Part shown: positions 41,469 through 50,415 of the stretch, one piece after another | Layout of the letters: every line of letters begins with the position of its first letter | How positions within the stretch are numbered: position 1 is the stretch's first letter | Assembly: GCA_005217565.1 (NCBI GenBank) | Contig: SJCO01000005.1 | Location: forward strand, 1 to 64,000 | Reading direction: 5' to 3' | Length of the DNA: 64,000 bases | Source of the DNA: Puteibacter caeruleilacunae | GTDB taxonomy: Bacteria > Bacteroidota > Bacteroidia > Bacteroidales > Prolixibacteraceae | Notes under the pieces: model-generated | Told to the model about the DNA's origin: nothing | Databases searched by the model: none | What the model saw: only the letters and a program-made list of their open reading frames with translations | Position numbers and translations under genes: made by a program

Positions 41469-42707
41469 ATGGTAGCAATCAATTTTGAACAAATAACCTC
41501 AAGTACTACTGTATTGTTAAGACAATGCATTATCAGCTTAATTACTGTAATTTCAATAATCATATTCTCCTGTTGTACAATCAAAGTGAAGCAAAAGGAA
41601 GAACGATCAGAAATTTATACCATTGATGTTGAGGCAGCTGTTGAGAATAAGGTAGATGTGCCTATTTCAGAAATTGCAACTGAAGTATCGTATGTTTCAT
41701 TGGAAACCAACAAGAATAGCTTAATAGGCAAGATACAAAACGTTGAAATAACAAGATCCTACATCTTCGTTTGCGAAAGAAAAGGATTATATCAGTTTAC
41801 ACATGAGGGGAAATTTATTAAACAAATCGGACGTGTTGGGCGTGGACCAAGTGAATATAGCAGCATAATTCATTTTGCCGTTAATGAGGATGCGAACACG
41901 ATAATTGTTCAAAGTGATAATGCTTTTATTTGGTATGATATAAATGGACGTCATGTAAAAACAGATAGGAAATTTAAGTGCAGTACAGCGCTTAAGTTTT
42001 ACAGTCCTACACGACTGGCATGTAATCGATTCTCTGATATTGAAAATCCTACTTGCCTAACCATATGGGATTCAAACTTAGTGCCTCTTTACAATTTTAA
42101 GAGTCATAATCCTCCAAAGAAGAAGAAGTTAAAAATGAGCAGTGGCCCATTGTATGTGTATGAAGATAATCTGTACTACAAGGAAAAATACAATGATACA
42201 CTCTATTGTGTAAGAGATAGTTTGATGATTCCGCATGTCATTTATAATGAGAAGAATTTATTGCTGGATAAGGATTTTGACCTTCATCCGGGAAGTATCA
42301 AGAAGCAGTTCGCGAAGGTGAAGAATAAGTTGGTGAATGGTCCCATAGTGGAAAGCAATATGTATGTTTTTACCTCTTACCTGAGTGGGATGTTTTTGAA
42401 GCCAGAAGACCTCTCTCATACAAGAATCTTGTTCAATAAGAGTGATAATAAGACTATGGCTTTAGCTAAGGCTGAGTTTGTGAATGATATAGATGGTGGT
42501 TTTGATTTTTGGCCATCAGGAACTTTCAAGAATGGCATCTTGTATCGTTACATATTACCTTACGAACTCAAAGCCCACGTAGCCTCCGAAGCCTTCAAAA
42601 ACTCTTCTCCCAGATACCCAGAGAAGAAAGAAGCCTTGCAGAAACTAGCCAATAGCTTAAGTGAAAATGATAATCCTGTGCTGATGTTGGTGAGGTTGAG
42701 GGAATAG
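41469..42707 (+). CDS. 6-bladed beta-propeller lipoprotein, array member 6 (cassette A)
   Basis: Translated from the ATG at 41469 (a TTG nine bases earlier is less likely) it has about 412 residues. The hydrophobic stretch ends IIIFSCC, so the lipidated residue is probably Cys35. It has TEVSYVSLETNKN, KQIGRVGRGPSEY, FVNDIDGGFDFWPSG and cassette A (YELKAHVASEAFKNSSPRYP ... ENDNPVLMLVRLRE). The N-terminal segment EIYTIDVEAAVENKVDVPIS closely resembles that of member 13. It precedes the thioredoxin-like gene by about 50 bases. Confidence 0.82.
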   Translation: MVAINFEQITSSTTVLLRQCIISLITVISIIIFSCCTIKVKQKEERSEIYTIDVEAAVENKVDVPISEIATEVSYVSLETNKNSLIGKIQNVEITRSYIFVCERKGLYQFTHEGKFIKQIGRVGRGPSEYSSIIHFAVNEDANTIIVQSDNAFIWYDINGRHVKTDRKFKCSTALKFYSPTRLACNRFSDIENPTCLTIWDSNLVPLYNFKSHNPPKKKKLKMSSGPLYVYEDNLYYKEKYNDTLYCVRDSLMIPHVIYNEKNLLLDKDFDLHPGSIKKQFAKVKNKLVNGPIVESNMYVFTSYLSGMFLKPEDLSHTRILFNKSDNKTMALAKAEFVNDIDGGFDFWPSGTFKNGILYRYILPYELKAHVASEAFKNSSPRYPEKKEALQKLANSLSENDNPVLMLVRLRE

Positions 42708-42755
42708 TTCGTTTAAAAGGAAGTGGCCAATATTGATGTAATTAACGAATAAACT

Positions 42756-44327
42756 ATGGATATAAGAATCAGAAAAAAGATGATGAATAGAATGGATATA
42801 AGCGTTTTGTGTAGGTGGTTTGTACTTGTCACAGGTATTATTGCTGTGTCTTCATGTGGAAATGTTACAGAGAAAAAGGATAATCCGATAGAGGAGGCAA
42901 AAGAAATTGTAGTAATATTTCGCAATCCTGTTCCTTTGAAAAAAGCTTTCAAACTTAAGTTTGGAGGAGAGGTATTGGTTAATAGTCCAGACTTCTCTTT
43001 TTATGATGGTCTGAAATTAAGACCATTTGCCCCTGATACGAATAAAATAAATGATACCCTGTGTTTTAGTACAGCTAATGAATTGATTCTGAAATATAAA
43101 TACAAAGTATTGTCTAGTTTGTATTATCGGTTTCAGCCAGGAGATTCTATTCTAATCAACTACTCTGATTCAATTATTGACGTGAGTATTAGCAATCGAA
43201 AGGTAAGTAAGTATGAAGCAAATTTCGATTTAGAGGCAAGAAATAAACTGATGCCAGGACAGACATATTCTTTTTTGGACAAATATTATCAGCCATTTCC
43301 TTTTATGACTGATCTGGGAAAAAACGTTGCTCAGAAAAAGAGAGTTGACAAGGAGAGATATTTTGACAGTGCTATCAATTATTTTGAGAAAGAAAAGTAT
43401 CTTCTTGACTCATTAAAGCAGCAGGGTCTTATTTTAGAGAGTGGTTATAAATTCTATCACAAGAAAAATCAATACCTAAAAAATGCATTACTCTTAAATG
43501 ATGGGAAGTTAGGTAAACCGGAAACTGATAAACTTATTCGTGATTATACTGATTCTCTTTATTTAACTGAGCCTTTTTTCTATCGGAGCCTAATGCATCA
43601 GGTTGTTTATTTACGATGTGTTGAGGTGACCGAGAATATTGATTTGGGGAATACTGTGGTGAAGAACTATAAAAATGGTTTTGATAATATTGTCAATGAT
43701 AGCTTGTTGAATGGAAACCTGAAAAAGAACTCATTAAAGGGAATGGTAATGCGAATTGGGCAATATTTTTCAAAAGAAGAACTCAAACAATATCTCGACA
43801 AGTATGCTGAAATGTACGCTGATACAAGTTTTGTTGATCATCTTAAAAAGCAGTATTTACTCGAATTTACAAATGAAACCAGGCAAAAGGATTCTCTTAT
43901 TTTGATTGACAATAAAGGAACGAAACATACACTAGCAGAGATTATAGCTAAACATAAAGACAAAGTGCTATATATTGACTTTTGGGCTAGTTGGTGCGCT
44001 CCATGTCGACAAATGTTGCCTTATTCCCATACTGTTCAAAATGAATTTAAGAATAAAGGTGTTGCTTTTATCTATCTGTCAATGGACAAAAATCGTCAAC
44101 AATGGTTACAAGCCGTGAAGGACGAAGAAATGGAGAATCAACCAGAGAGTTATATGATTATTAATGCTCAGGCATCGGAATACATTAAAGGTTTACAAAT
44201 TAGATCAATACCGAGGTATCTCTTGTATAACAGAGATGGAGTGTTGGTAAATAAGAATGCACCTAGTCCGAAATCAGTGGAGCTACCTAAAACTATAACA
44301 AAGCTGCTGTCTGAAAAGAAAGGGTAG
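42756..44327 (+). CDS. TlpA-like thioredoxin-fold lipoprotein
   Basis: This 523-residue lipoprotein (lipobox VSSC, Cys34) has a long N-terminal beta-rich and helical part of about 370 residues that I cannot assign firmly. Its C-terminal thioredoxin domain has DFWASWCAPCRQMLPY with redox cysteines 414 and 417, and SIPRYLLYN containing the cis-proline. Such proteins reduce or isomerise disulfides or serve as thiol oxidoreductases in the periplasm. It lies inside the propeller array on the same strand, and its signal region (MDIRIRKK...VTGIIAVSSCGN) closely resembles that of propeller member 13. This suggests it belongs to the same unit. Several propellers carry cysteines that could be substrates, but that is inference. 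Confidence 0.85.
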   Translation: MDIRIRKKMMNRMDISVLCRWFVLVTGIIAVSSCGNVTEKKDNPIEEAKEIVVIFRNPVPLKKAFKLKFGGEVLVNSPDFSFYDGLKLRPFAPDTNKINDTLCFSTANELILKYKYKVLSSLYYRFQPGDSILINYSDSIIDVSISNRKVSKYEANFDLEARNKLMPGQTYSFLDKYYQPFPFMTDLGKNVAQKKRVDKERYFDSAINYFEKEKYLLDSLKQQGLILESGYKFYHKKNQYLKNALLLNDGKLGKPETDKLIRDYTDSLYLTEPFFYRSLMHQVVYLRCVEVTENIDLGNTVVKNYKNGFDNIVNDSLLNGNLKKNSLKGMVMRIGQYFSKEELKQYLDKYAEMYADTSFVDHLKKQYLLEFTNETRQKDSLILIDNKGTKHTLAEIIAKHKDKVLYIDFWASWCAPCRQMLPYSHTVQNEFKNKGVAFIYLSMDKNRQQWLQAVKDEEMENQPESYMIINAQASEYIKGLQIRSIPRYLLYNRDGVLVNKNAPSPKSVELPKTITKLLSEKKG

Positions 44328-44403
44328 TGGTTAAAATTGTGAGTCCAATATCAGAGTACAGCAATGTGGAAGTTTGTGTTCCTGCTATAAAATTGATTGT
44401 AAT

Positions 44404-45588
44404 ATGAATAAATGGAAGTTTATAGGATTTATTGTTGTAATGTTAGCTTCAGGATGCAGTTTTACTAAGGATAATCAAGAGAAAGAGGAGCTTCTCGTAT
44501 TCAACGTAAATGATACAGAAAATATTCGAAGTGTAAATATCTCAGAGCTTGGGATCGAAGATATTGAGTATGTTCCACTGGAGACAAGGGAAGATTTGCA
44601 TATTCGAAAAATCAAAGCTGTAAGATTGAATGGAGATATCTTCCTGAACGACAATGACAAAAACTTACGTCGGTTTTCTATTGAGGGAAAGTATCTCAAT
44701 GATATCGGACAATGTGGAAGAGGACCAGGAGAATTCTCAAGTATTAATGAATTCTCTATTGACCGTGTAACCGGAGATATTTTTGTAAAACCGTTATTGG
44801 GGAATAAAATATTAAGGTTTTCGGCATCGGGAGCACTTAAGGATGATTTTGTAGCACCGAACAGAGTACGGCATATTGAACATGTAAGGGGACAGATCGT
44901 TTGCTATGCTCCTAATATTAATGGGGCAATTGATAGTTCTTTGGTCATCATTGATGAGGAAGGACGAGAGCTAAAAAGACTGAGGAATAAATATCAATAT
45001 AAGCCTAAAGGCAAGGATGTCTATTTTTATCCTCATGAGTATTTATCCTGCGTCTCTGATGGCAAACTGTATTTCCAGGAGATGTACTCTGATACAGTAT
45101 TTAGGTATGATAATTCCACTGTATCGCCAGCATATGTTATCAATTTCAATGGGAAAAAGCTTTCCGTAACTGAAAGGGAGGAGATCAGTAGTTTTGAAAA
45201 TTTTATGGCCGTTAACAAAAGTCATGTATTTCAGGATAAACTCCTTGAAGTGAGTGCTGTAGTTTATTCTGAATTTCATTACAATGGTAAGCCATATTGC
45301 TTTGTTGGTTCTAAGAAAGAAAAGTCAAGCTATCTAATTGATGGCAGCATAGGCTTTATTAATGACATTGATGGAGGGCCTAATATTAGATTTAAAGCAA
45401 CGGATGTTGATAATAATATGGTGATTAGCTGGATTGATGCATATGCATTGAAAGCCCATGTAGCCTCCGATGCCTTCAAAAACTCTAAACCCCAATACCC
45501 AGAGAAGAAAAAAGCCTTGGAGAAATTAGCCAATAGCTTGAGCGAGGATGATAATCCGGTGTTGATGTTGGTGAGGCTGAAGGAGTAA
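44404..45588 (+). CDS. 6-bladed beta-propeller lipoprotein, array member 7 (cassette A)
   Basis: This protein of about 394 residues starts at the ATG 44404; a TTG 30 bases upstream would put a Cys-rich prefix before the signal. The lipobox is LASGC, Cys18. It has EDIEYVPLETRED, DIGQCGRGPGEFSS, FINDIDGGPNI and cassette A (LKAHVASDAFKNSKPQYP ... EDDNPVLMLVRLKE). It follows the thioredoxin-like gene by about 75 bases. Function unknown. Confidence 0.82.
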   Translation: MNKWKFIGFIVVMLASGCSFTKDNQEKEELLVFNVNDTENIRSVNISELGIEDIEYVPLETREDLHIRKIKAVRLNGDIFLNDNDKNLRRFSIEGKYLNDIGQCGRGPGEFSSINEFSIDRVTGDIFVKPLLGNKILRFSASGALKDDFVAPNRVRHIEHVRGQIVCYAPNINGAIDSSLVIIDEEGRELKRLRNKYQYKPKGKDVYFYPHEYLSCVSDGKLYFQEMYSDTVFRYDNSTVSPAYVINFNGKKLSVTEREEISSFENFMAVNKSHVFQDKLLEVSAVVYSEFHYNGKPYCFVGSKKEKSSYLIDGSIGFINDIDGGPNIRFKATDVDNNMVISWIDAYALKAHVASDAFKNSKPQYPEKKKALEKLANSLSEDDNPVLMLVRLKE

Positions 45589-45606
45589 GTAATGTAAACA
45601 GCATTA

Positions 45607-46803
45607 ATGATAAAACATATGAATCGACGAATATTAATACCATTGATCATGATTTTATTTAACTATTGGGGATGTTCAGCAAACTCGGATGAGATACCTC
45701 GATTGGGATTAAAGATTGATCCATCATATAAGATTAGATTGAGTGAGTTTGCAGACGATATTGAATACATAAGTTTGGAATCGAATATACCAATCACTTA
45801 TATAAATAATTTGGCGTATGATGAGGCTTACATTGTATCGACCGTAAAAAAGCCGCTGGCGAGGTATGATCTTCAGGGAAAACTGCTTAATACTTATGGT
45901 GCCATTGGGCATGGACCTCAGGAATATCTTTATGCTAGAACGTTTGCTGTGAATAAGAGCCTTCAACAAGTTGTGATTGAATGTCAAAATAGGATGCTTT
46001 TCTTTGAGATCACAGGAAAATACCTATATTCTGTTGATATTAAATGTCGTGATAATGTAAGGGATATTTATTTCGTTGGAGATAACCGGATTGCACTTTT
46101 CTTTGATAATACGTCAGGTAGAGCTAAATATAATTGGTTGGTTGTTGATTTAATGGGTAATATTATTGAAGAAAAGCATAATTCAGTAATGTTTTCTAAT
46201 CCAAAAAATATTGCTTGGAGTGAAGCAATAATAACTTATAAAATCAATGATCAAGTTTGCTATTATGAGCAATTTAATGATACCGTTTTTGCTCTGAACT
46301 GTAACAATCGAGTAGGTAAGTTTGTAATTGACAAGCAAGATCATAAATTCACTCCTGAGTGGTATATGAATTATACAAATCAGGCATTTACAAAAGGCAG
46401 AGTATCTAATATGAACAATTATATATTCTGGCCGATCAGTTTTGTTGAGACGAGTGATTATTTCTTTGTTCATTATCATGGTCTTGACTATAAGCATAAT
46501 GTTGCGATGTGTAGTAAGTCTGATGATTCTATTGTATTGAATCCTAAAGGAAAAACTGGAGGATTGATCAATGATATAGATGGTGGTCTTTCTTTTATTC
46601 CAAAGAAATGCTTTTCAATAAAGGGCGACGAATATTTAATAGGATGGTACTATCCTTACGAACTTAAAGCTCACGTAGCCTCCGATGCCTTCAAAAACTC
46701 TAATCCCCAATACCCAGAGAAGAAAAAAGCCTTGGAGAAACTAGCCAATAGCTTGAGTGAGAATGATAATCCTGTGCTGATGTTGGTGAAGTTGAAGGAG
46801 TAG
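45607..46803 (+). CDS. 6-bladed beta-propeller lipoprotein, array member 8 (cassette A)
   Basis: This protein of 398 residues has a lipobox-like YWGC (Cys23); the second ATG at 45619 would give a tighter signal peptide and is equally possible. It has DDIEYISLESNI, a variant loop YGAIGHGPQEY, LINDIDGGLSF and cassette A (YELKAHVASDAFKNSNPQYP ... ENDNPVLMLVKLKE). It starts 18 bases after member 7, which supports co-transcription. Confidence 0.82.
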   Translation: MIKHMNRRILIPLIMILFNYWGCSANSDEIPRLGLKIDPSYKIRLSEFADDIEYISLESNIPITYINNLAYDEAYIVSTVKKPLARYDLQGKLLNTYGAIGHGPQEYLYARTFAVNKSLQQVVIECQNRMLFFEITGKYLYSVDIKCRDNVRDIYFVGDNRIALFFDNTSGRAKYNWLVVDLMGNIIEEKHNSVMFSNPKNIAWSEAIITYKINDQVCYYEQFNDTVFALNCNNRVGKFVIDKQDHKFTPEWYMNYTNQAFTKGRVSNMNNYIFWPISFVETSDYFFVHYHGLDYKHNVAMCSKSDDSIVLNPKGKTGGLINDIDGGLSFIPKKCFSIKGDEYLIGWYYPYELKAHVASDAFKNSNPQYPEKKKALEKLANSLSENDNPVLMLVKLKE

Positions 46804-46828
46804 AATAATCTTTGTAAATAACTATATC

Positions 46829-47995
46829 ATGAAATATCTAACTTACAGTTTATTGTTGTTTTGTCTAGCCATATCGTGCAAAGAGAAGCAACAAACAGAT
46901 CAAAAACCATTGGGAGTAATACATGTAGCAAAAGCATTTGAAGAAAAGACAACAATCCCATTGAGTAGTGTTGCTGAGGATGTTGAATATATTCAGTTGG
47001 AGACTAAGAAAGAGTGTGTAACAGGAGGCTATCTAAGAGTCTTTGTTGACGATGATTATATTGTAGCAATATCATTTCGTAAGAACTATTTGTTTAATAG
47101 GAATACAGGCAAGTTTATTAGAGAAATAGGTCATTATGGGAAAGATCCTGGTGGATATATGGCAACTGGGTCCATTATTCCTTATGATGAAGAGTGCAAA
47201 AGGATAAGATCCAAAGGTTGGCATTTGAAGGATTATCTGAATTATAATATTTCAGGAGAACTTATCCAAAAGATTAATGCTCCATTATATTGTCAAACCA
47301 TAGTAAGTGTAAACGATGATGTTTATGCTGGTTTTGTTAAGAATATGACAGGTAGTGATAGTATTAAAATAATCTTATTTGATGAGAATGGAAAATGTTT
47401 GAAGCAATTTAGAAATAATCAAACATTTGAGCCTACAGAAAATGTTGTTCGTTGGGGTAACCATGGTTGGTTTTATCGTTATAATGAGGAATTGTCATTC
47501 TACGAACTATTTACCGATACGATATATAAAGTCACAGAAGAAAGACTAATACCAAAACATGTTTTTTATTTGGGTAAGTATGCTCCTCCTTATGATCAAC
47601 AAAAGGTTGTGGAATTTATGTTGAAAAAGGCTCAGGATTATTTCTTTTTGGAGAAGATATATGAATCGAGGAGAAATTTATTTTTTCAGATTTCATATAA
47701 TAACAAGAATTATCTGGGACTTTATGATAAAGCTTCAGGTGAGACGATAATGAATACAGCCAATGAAAGGTATCCCACATCATTTGAAAATGATATTGAT
47801 AGTTTGCTTCCTTTTACCTATAGCTCTGTAAATTCATCAAACGAGTTGATTGGTTTTATGAATTCATATGAGGTAATGGAGTGGCTGCAAGAGCATCCCG
47901 AAAAAGCATCTCAATTACCGGAAAAATTGCAATGGATGAAAAGCCTTAAGGAAGATGATAATCCAGTTGTGATGATCGCGAGACTGAAAGAATAA
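46829..47995 (+). CDS. 6-bladed beta-propeller lipoprotein, array member 9 (cassette B-like)
   Basis: This 388-residue lipoprotein has its lipobox at AISC, Cys17. It has EDVEYIQLETKKE, a degenerate loop EIGHYGKDPGGY, FENDIDSLLPF in place of NDIDGG, and a C-terminus of the B type (MNSYEVMEWLQEHPEKASQ, then EDDNPVVMIARLKE). Its signal peptide and following residues (SLLLFCLAISCKEKQQ) are almost the same as those of member 12, whose body and C-terminus are of the A type. This is one of the clearest signs of mosaic exchange in the array. Confidence 0.82.
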   Translation: MKYLTYSLLLFCLAISCKEKQQTDQKPLGVIHVAKAFEEKTTIPLSSVAEDVEYIQLETKKECVTGGYLRVFVDDDYIVAISFRKNYLFNRNTGKFIREIGHYGKDPGGYMATGSIIPYDEECKRIRSKGWHLKDYLNYNISGELIQKINAPLYCQTIVSVNDDVYAGFVKNMTGSDSIKIILFDENGKCLKQFRNNQTFEPTENVVRWGNHGWFYRYNEELSFYELFTDTIYKVTEERLIPKHVFYLGKYAPPYDQQKVVEFMLKKAQDYFFLEKIYESRRNLFFQISYNNKNYLGLYDKASGETIMNTANERYPTSFENDIDSLLPFTYSSVNSSNELIGFMNSYEVMEWLQEHPEKASQLPEKLQWMKSLKEDDNPVVMIARLKE

Positions 47996-48028
47996 GCTTT
48001 AGAAGATAATTCGCTAAATCCAAATACA

Positions 48029-49198
48029 ATGAAAAGAATACATATACTACTAATATCAATAGTGATTTTGTTGGGATGTTCTTCCAGTCAGGAGGAGCAA
48101 TGGCCAATGAAAATTGATATTAGTAAATTTACTGCTAATACAATATCATTGTCTGAGATAGGTGATGATATTACTTATATTCCTTTAAAAATAGATGTGC
48201 CAATTAGGCATACCCTTAGTGAAAAGCTAGCTGGCAATAGTATTTTTTTGTATGCATCTCCGGAAGCAATATTTAGATTAGATTATGATGGTAACGTTTT
48301 AAGTAAAATTGGGACTCGGGGTGAGGGCCCAGGAGAATACCGTTATGGGGTGACCTTTACAGTTAATGAGCAGGATTCACTCGTATACGTTGAGAATCAT
48401 ACCAAGCTTATTACTTATGACTTTAATGGTAATCTGGTTAAGGAGGAAAATAGAGAAGAGCTTTTAAGAGACTTTGCAACACTGGATTATCTTGATGGTT
48501 ATTTCTACTCAACAGCACCCGTTTGGGTAGGTCCGTCATCGCCTAAAACCTACTGGAGTGTTGCGGATAAGAATTTTAATCAAATGCAAATCAAAGAAGA
48601 TTACTACACAGTTTTTTCAAAGAATGGTTATAATCTGAATGAAAAGAATACTTATATCTTTAGTAACAAGATGCATTATTGGAATAACTACAATGATACT
48701 ATCTTCGAAATATTGCCGACAAGCTATAAAGCTAAATATGTCTTCATAAACAATGAAAAGAAACTTACTCCTGAGATCATTTGTCAACCTGATATCCTAA
48801 AAAAACAAACGAGGTATTTTATCATTCGAAATATTCTAGAGACCAATGAGTATCTCATAATTTTTTACCGACTCGATGGAGACTATAATCTTTGCATGAT
48901 GAATAAAGCGGATAATACTTTCTCACTTGTTGACTCTTCTGATGAATATGATATGGGCGTTCCGAATGACATTGATGGAGGATTAAAACTAACTCCATAT
49001 GGTTATCAGGTTCGTGGAAATAGCAGCTATTTAATATCGAAAATACAGCCTTTTGAACTTAAAGCTCACGTAGCCTCCGAAGCCTTCAAGAACTCCACAC
49101 CCAAATACCCAGAGAAGAAAGAAGCCTTGGAAGAACTAGCCAATAGCTTGAGTGAAAATGATAATCCGGTGCTGATGTTGGTGAGATTGAAAGAATAA
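48029..49198 (+). CDS. 6-bladed beta-propeller lipoprotein, array member 10 (cassette A)
   Basis: This 389-residue lipoprotein has its lipobox at LLGC, Cys17. It has DDITYIPLKIDV, KIGTRGEGPGEYRYG, VPNDIDGGLKL and cassette A (FELKAHVASEAFKNSTPKYP ... ENDNPVLMLVRLKE). Its stop codon overlaps the ATG of the next gene (TAATG), so translation of the two is probably coupled. Confidence 0.82.
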   Translation: MKRIHILLISIVILLGCSSSQEEQWPMKIDISKFTANTISLSEIGDDITYIPLKIDVPIRHTLSEKLAGNSIFLYASPEAIFRLDYDGNVLSKIGTRGEGPGEYRYGVTFTVNEQDSLVYVENHTKLITYDFNGNLVKEENREELLRDFATLDYLDGYFYSTAPVWVGPSSPKTYWSVADKNFNQMQIKEDYYTVFSKNGYNLNEKNTYIFSNKMHYWNNYNDTIFEILPTSYKAKYVFINNEKKLTPEIICQPDILKKQTRYFIIRNILETNEYLIIFYRLDGDYNLCMMNKADNTFSLVDSSDEYDMGVPNDIDGGLKLTPYGYQVRGNSSYLISKIQPFELKAHVASEAFKNSTPKYPEKKEALEELANSLSENDNPVLMLVRLKE

Positions 49199-50394
49199 TG
49201 ACAATAAAACACGTTAAAATGATACATCTGAAACGAACAATTTTGTTACTAGTTATAGCCTTTTGTTTCTCGTCTTTACAGGCACAAGAGCTACAGACAA
49301 TCGATGTTGAATCGGCAATTGATAAAAAGTCTGAAAGTGTTGCAATGAGTGAGTATGCTGAATCTATTAGCTATTGTCCTTTGGAAACCAATGATAATTG
49401 TACTATAGATCGCAATATTAAAGTGTCGGCCACGAAAGATGAAATAATTGTTAGAAGTAAATCCGGGTGTTTTCTTTTTGACCGAAAAACCGGAAAGTTT
49501 ATTCGGAAAATAGGCACTGAAGGGCGTGGTCCTGGAGAGTACTATTCCGTGTCGGGCTTAGTAAATCCGTTGAGTAGGTTTGTTTATTTTATCGGACATC
49601 AGGGTGTTTTACTGAAGTATGGATTTGACGGTGTTTATAAGAAAAAAATAAAGATTCCTGATTATAGCGGAGATCCAGGAAGCAAAGGCATGTCAACACC
49701 AACTAATTATAGTTATTGGAAGGATGATATTGTGTTGTATTACGAAAACATGACTGGAATCGATAAGAATAAAATCCAAATAATAACAGAAGAAGGGGAA
49801 AAAATAGCCAATTTCCCTAATGAGCAGGTTTTTGATAAAACACAAGGAATAACAATTAATTTAGACCAGGCTCAGTTTTATCACTATGGGAATGAGTTGT
49901 TCTACAAAGATGAGTATTCAGTGCCTTTGTATAGGATTACAAACGAGAGGTTAGTTCCTCGAATGAACCTGAATTTGGGGAAATATCAACCATCTATGTC
50001 TTCGAAGTGGGGATCAATTCAAGATGCAGAACAACACTTTAATGATTTTGTAGCGCTGAGGGATTTTTTAGAGTCTAGGTCGCATCTGTTGTTTGGTGTC
50101 CATAAAGGGAAGAAATATTGGCATGCTGTATACGATAAAAAGGACGAGAAACTAAAGCTTGCATTAAAGGACGAGATCATTAATGATATTGATGGTTTTA
50201 TTTCGTGTATTCCGGTTGTAATGACCACCGATGGATATTGGATGGGATATGTTCAGCCTTACATCATAAAAGCATGGTTTTACCAGCATCCAGACAAGGC
50301 ATCGAAATTATCTCCGGAATTAAAGAAATTAAAGGATTTGGATGAAATGGCTAATCCTGTGATTGTATTCATTAAGCCAAAAGACACTGAATAG
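49198..50394 (+). CDS. 6-bladed beta-propeller exported protein, array member 11 (no lipobox)
   Basis: This protein of up to 398 residues overlaps the previous stop by one base; a second ATG at 49219 (MIHLKRTILLL) would give a shorter signal. It is the exception in the array: the signal ends SSLQAQ with no Cys, so it is predicted to be soluble rather than lipid-anchored. It has ESISYCPLETNDN, KIGTEGRGPGEYYS, IINDIDGFISC and a B-like end (YIIKAWFYQHPDKASKL, then ANPVIVFIKPKD). Function unknown. Confidence 0.8.
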   Translation: MTIKHVKMIHLKRTILLLVIAFCFSSLQAQELQTIDVESAIDKKSESVAMSEYAESISYCPLETNDNCTIDRNIKVSATKDEIIVRSKSGCFLFDRKTGKFIRKIGTEGRGPGEYYSVSGLVNPLSRFVYFIGHQGVLLKYGFDGVYKKKIKIPDYSGDPGSKGMSTPTNYSYWKDDIVLYYENMTGIDKNKIQIITEEGEKIANFPNEQVFDKTQGITINLDQAQFYHYGNELFYKDEYSVPLYRITNERLVPRMNLNLGKYQPSMSSKWGSIQDAEQHFNDFVALRDFLESRSHLLFGVHKGKKYWHAVYDKKDEKLKLALKDEIINDIDGFISCIPVVMTTDGYWMGYVQPYIIKAWFYQHPDKASKLSPELKKLKDLDEMANPVIVFIKPKDTE

Positions 50395-50415
50395 CTGTAA
50401 TAAGGAGGTTGTGTT

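Noticed and set aside
39861-41478. Two antisense frames of 109-118 codons at the ends of members 4 and 5 that resemble each other
   Set aside because: Their resemblance only reflects the duplication of the sense genes; there is no independent promoter or family sign.
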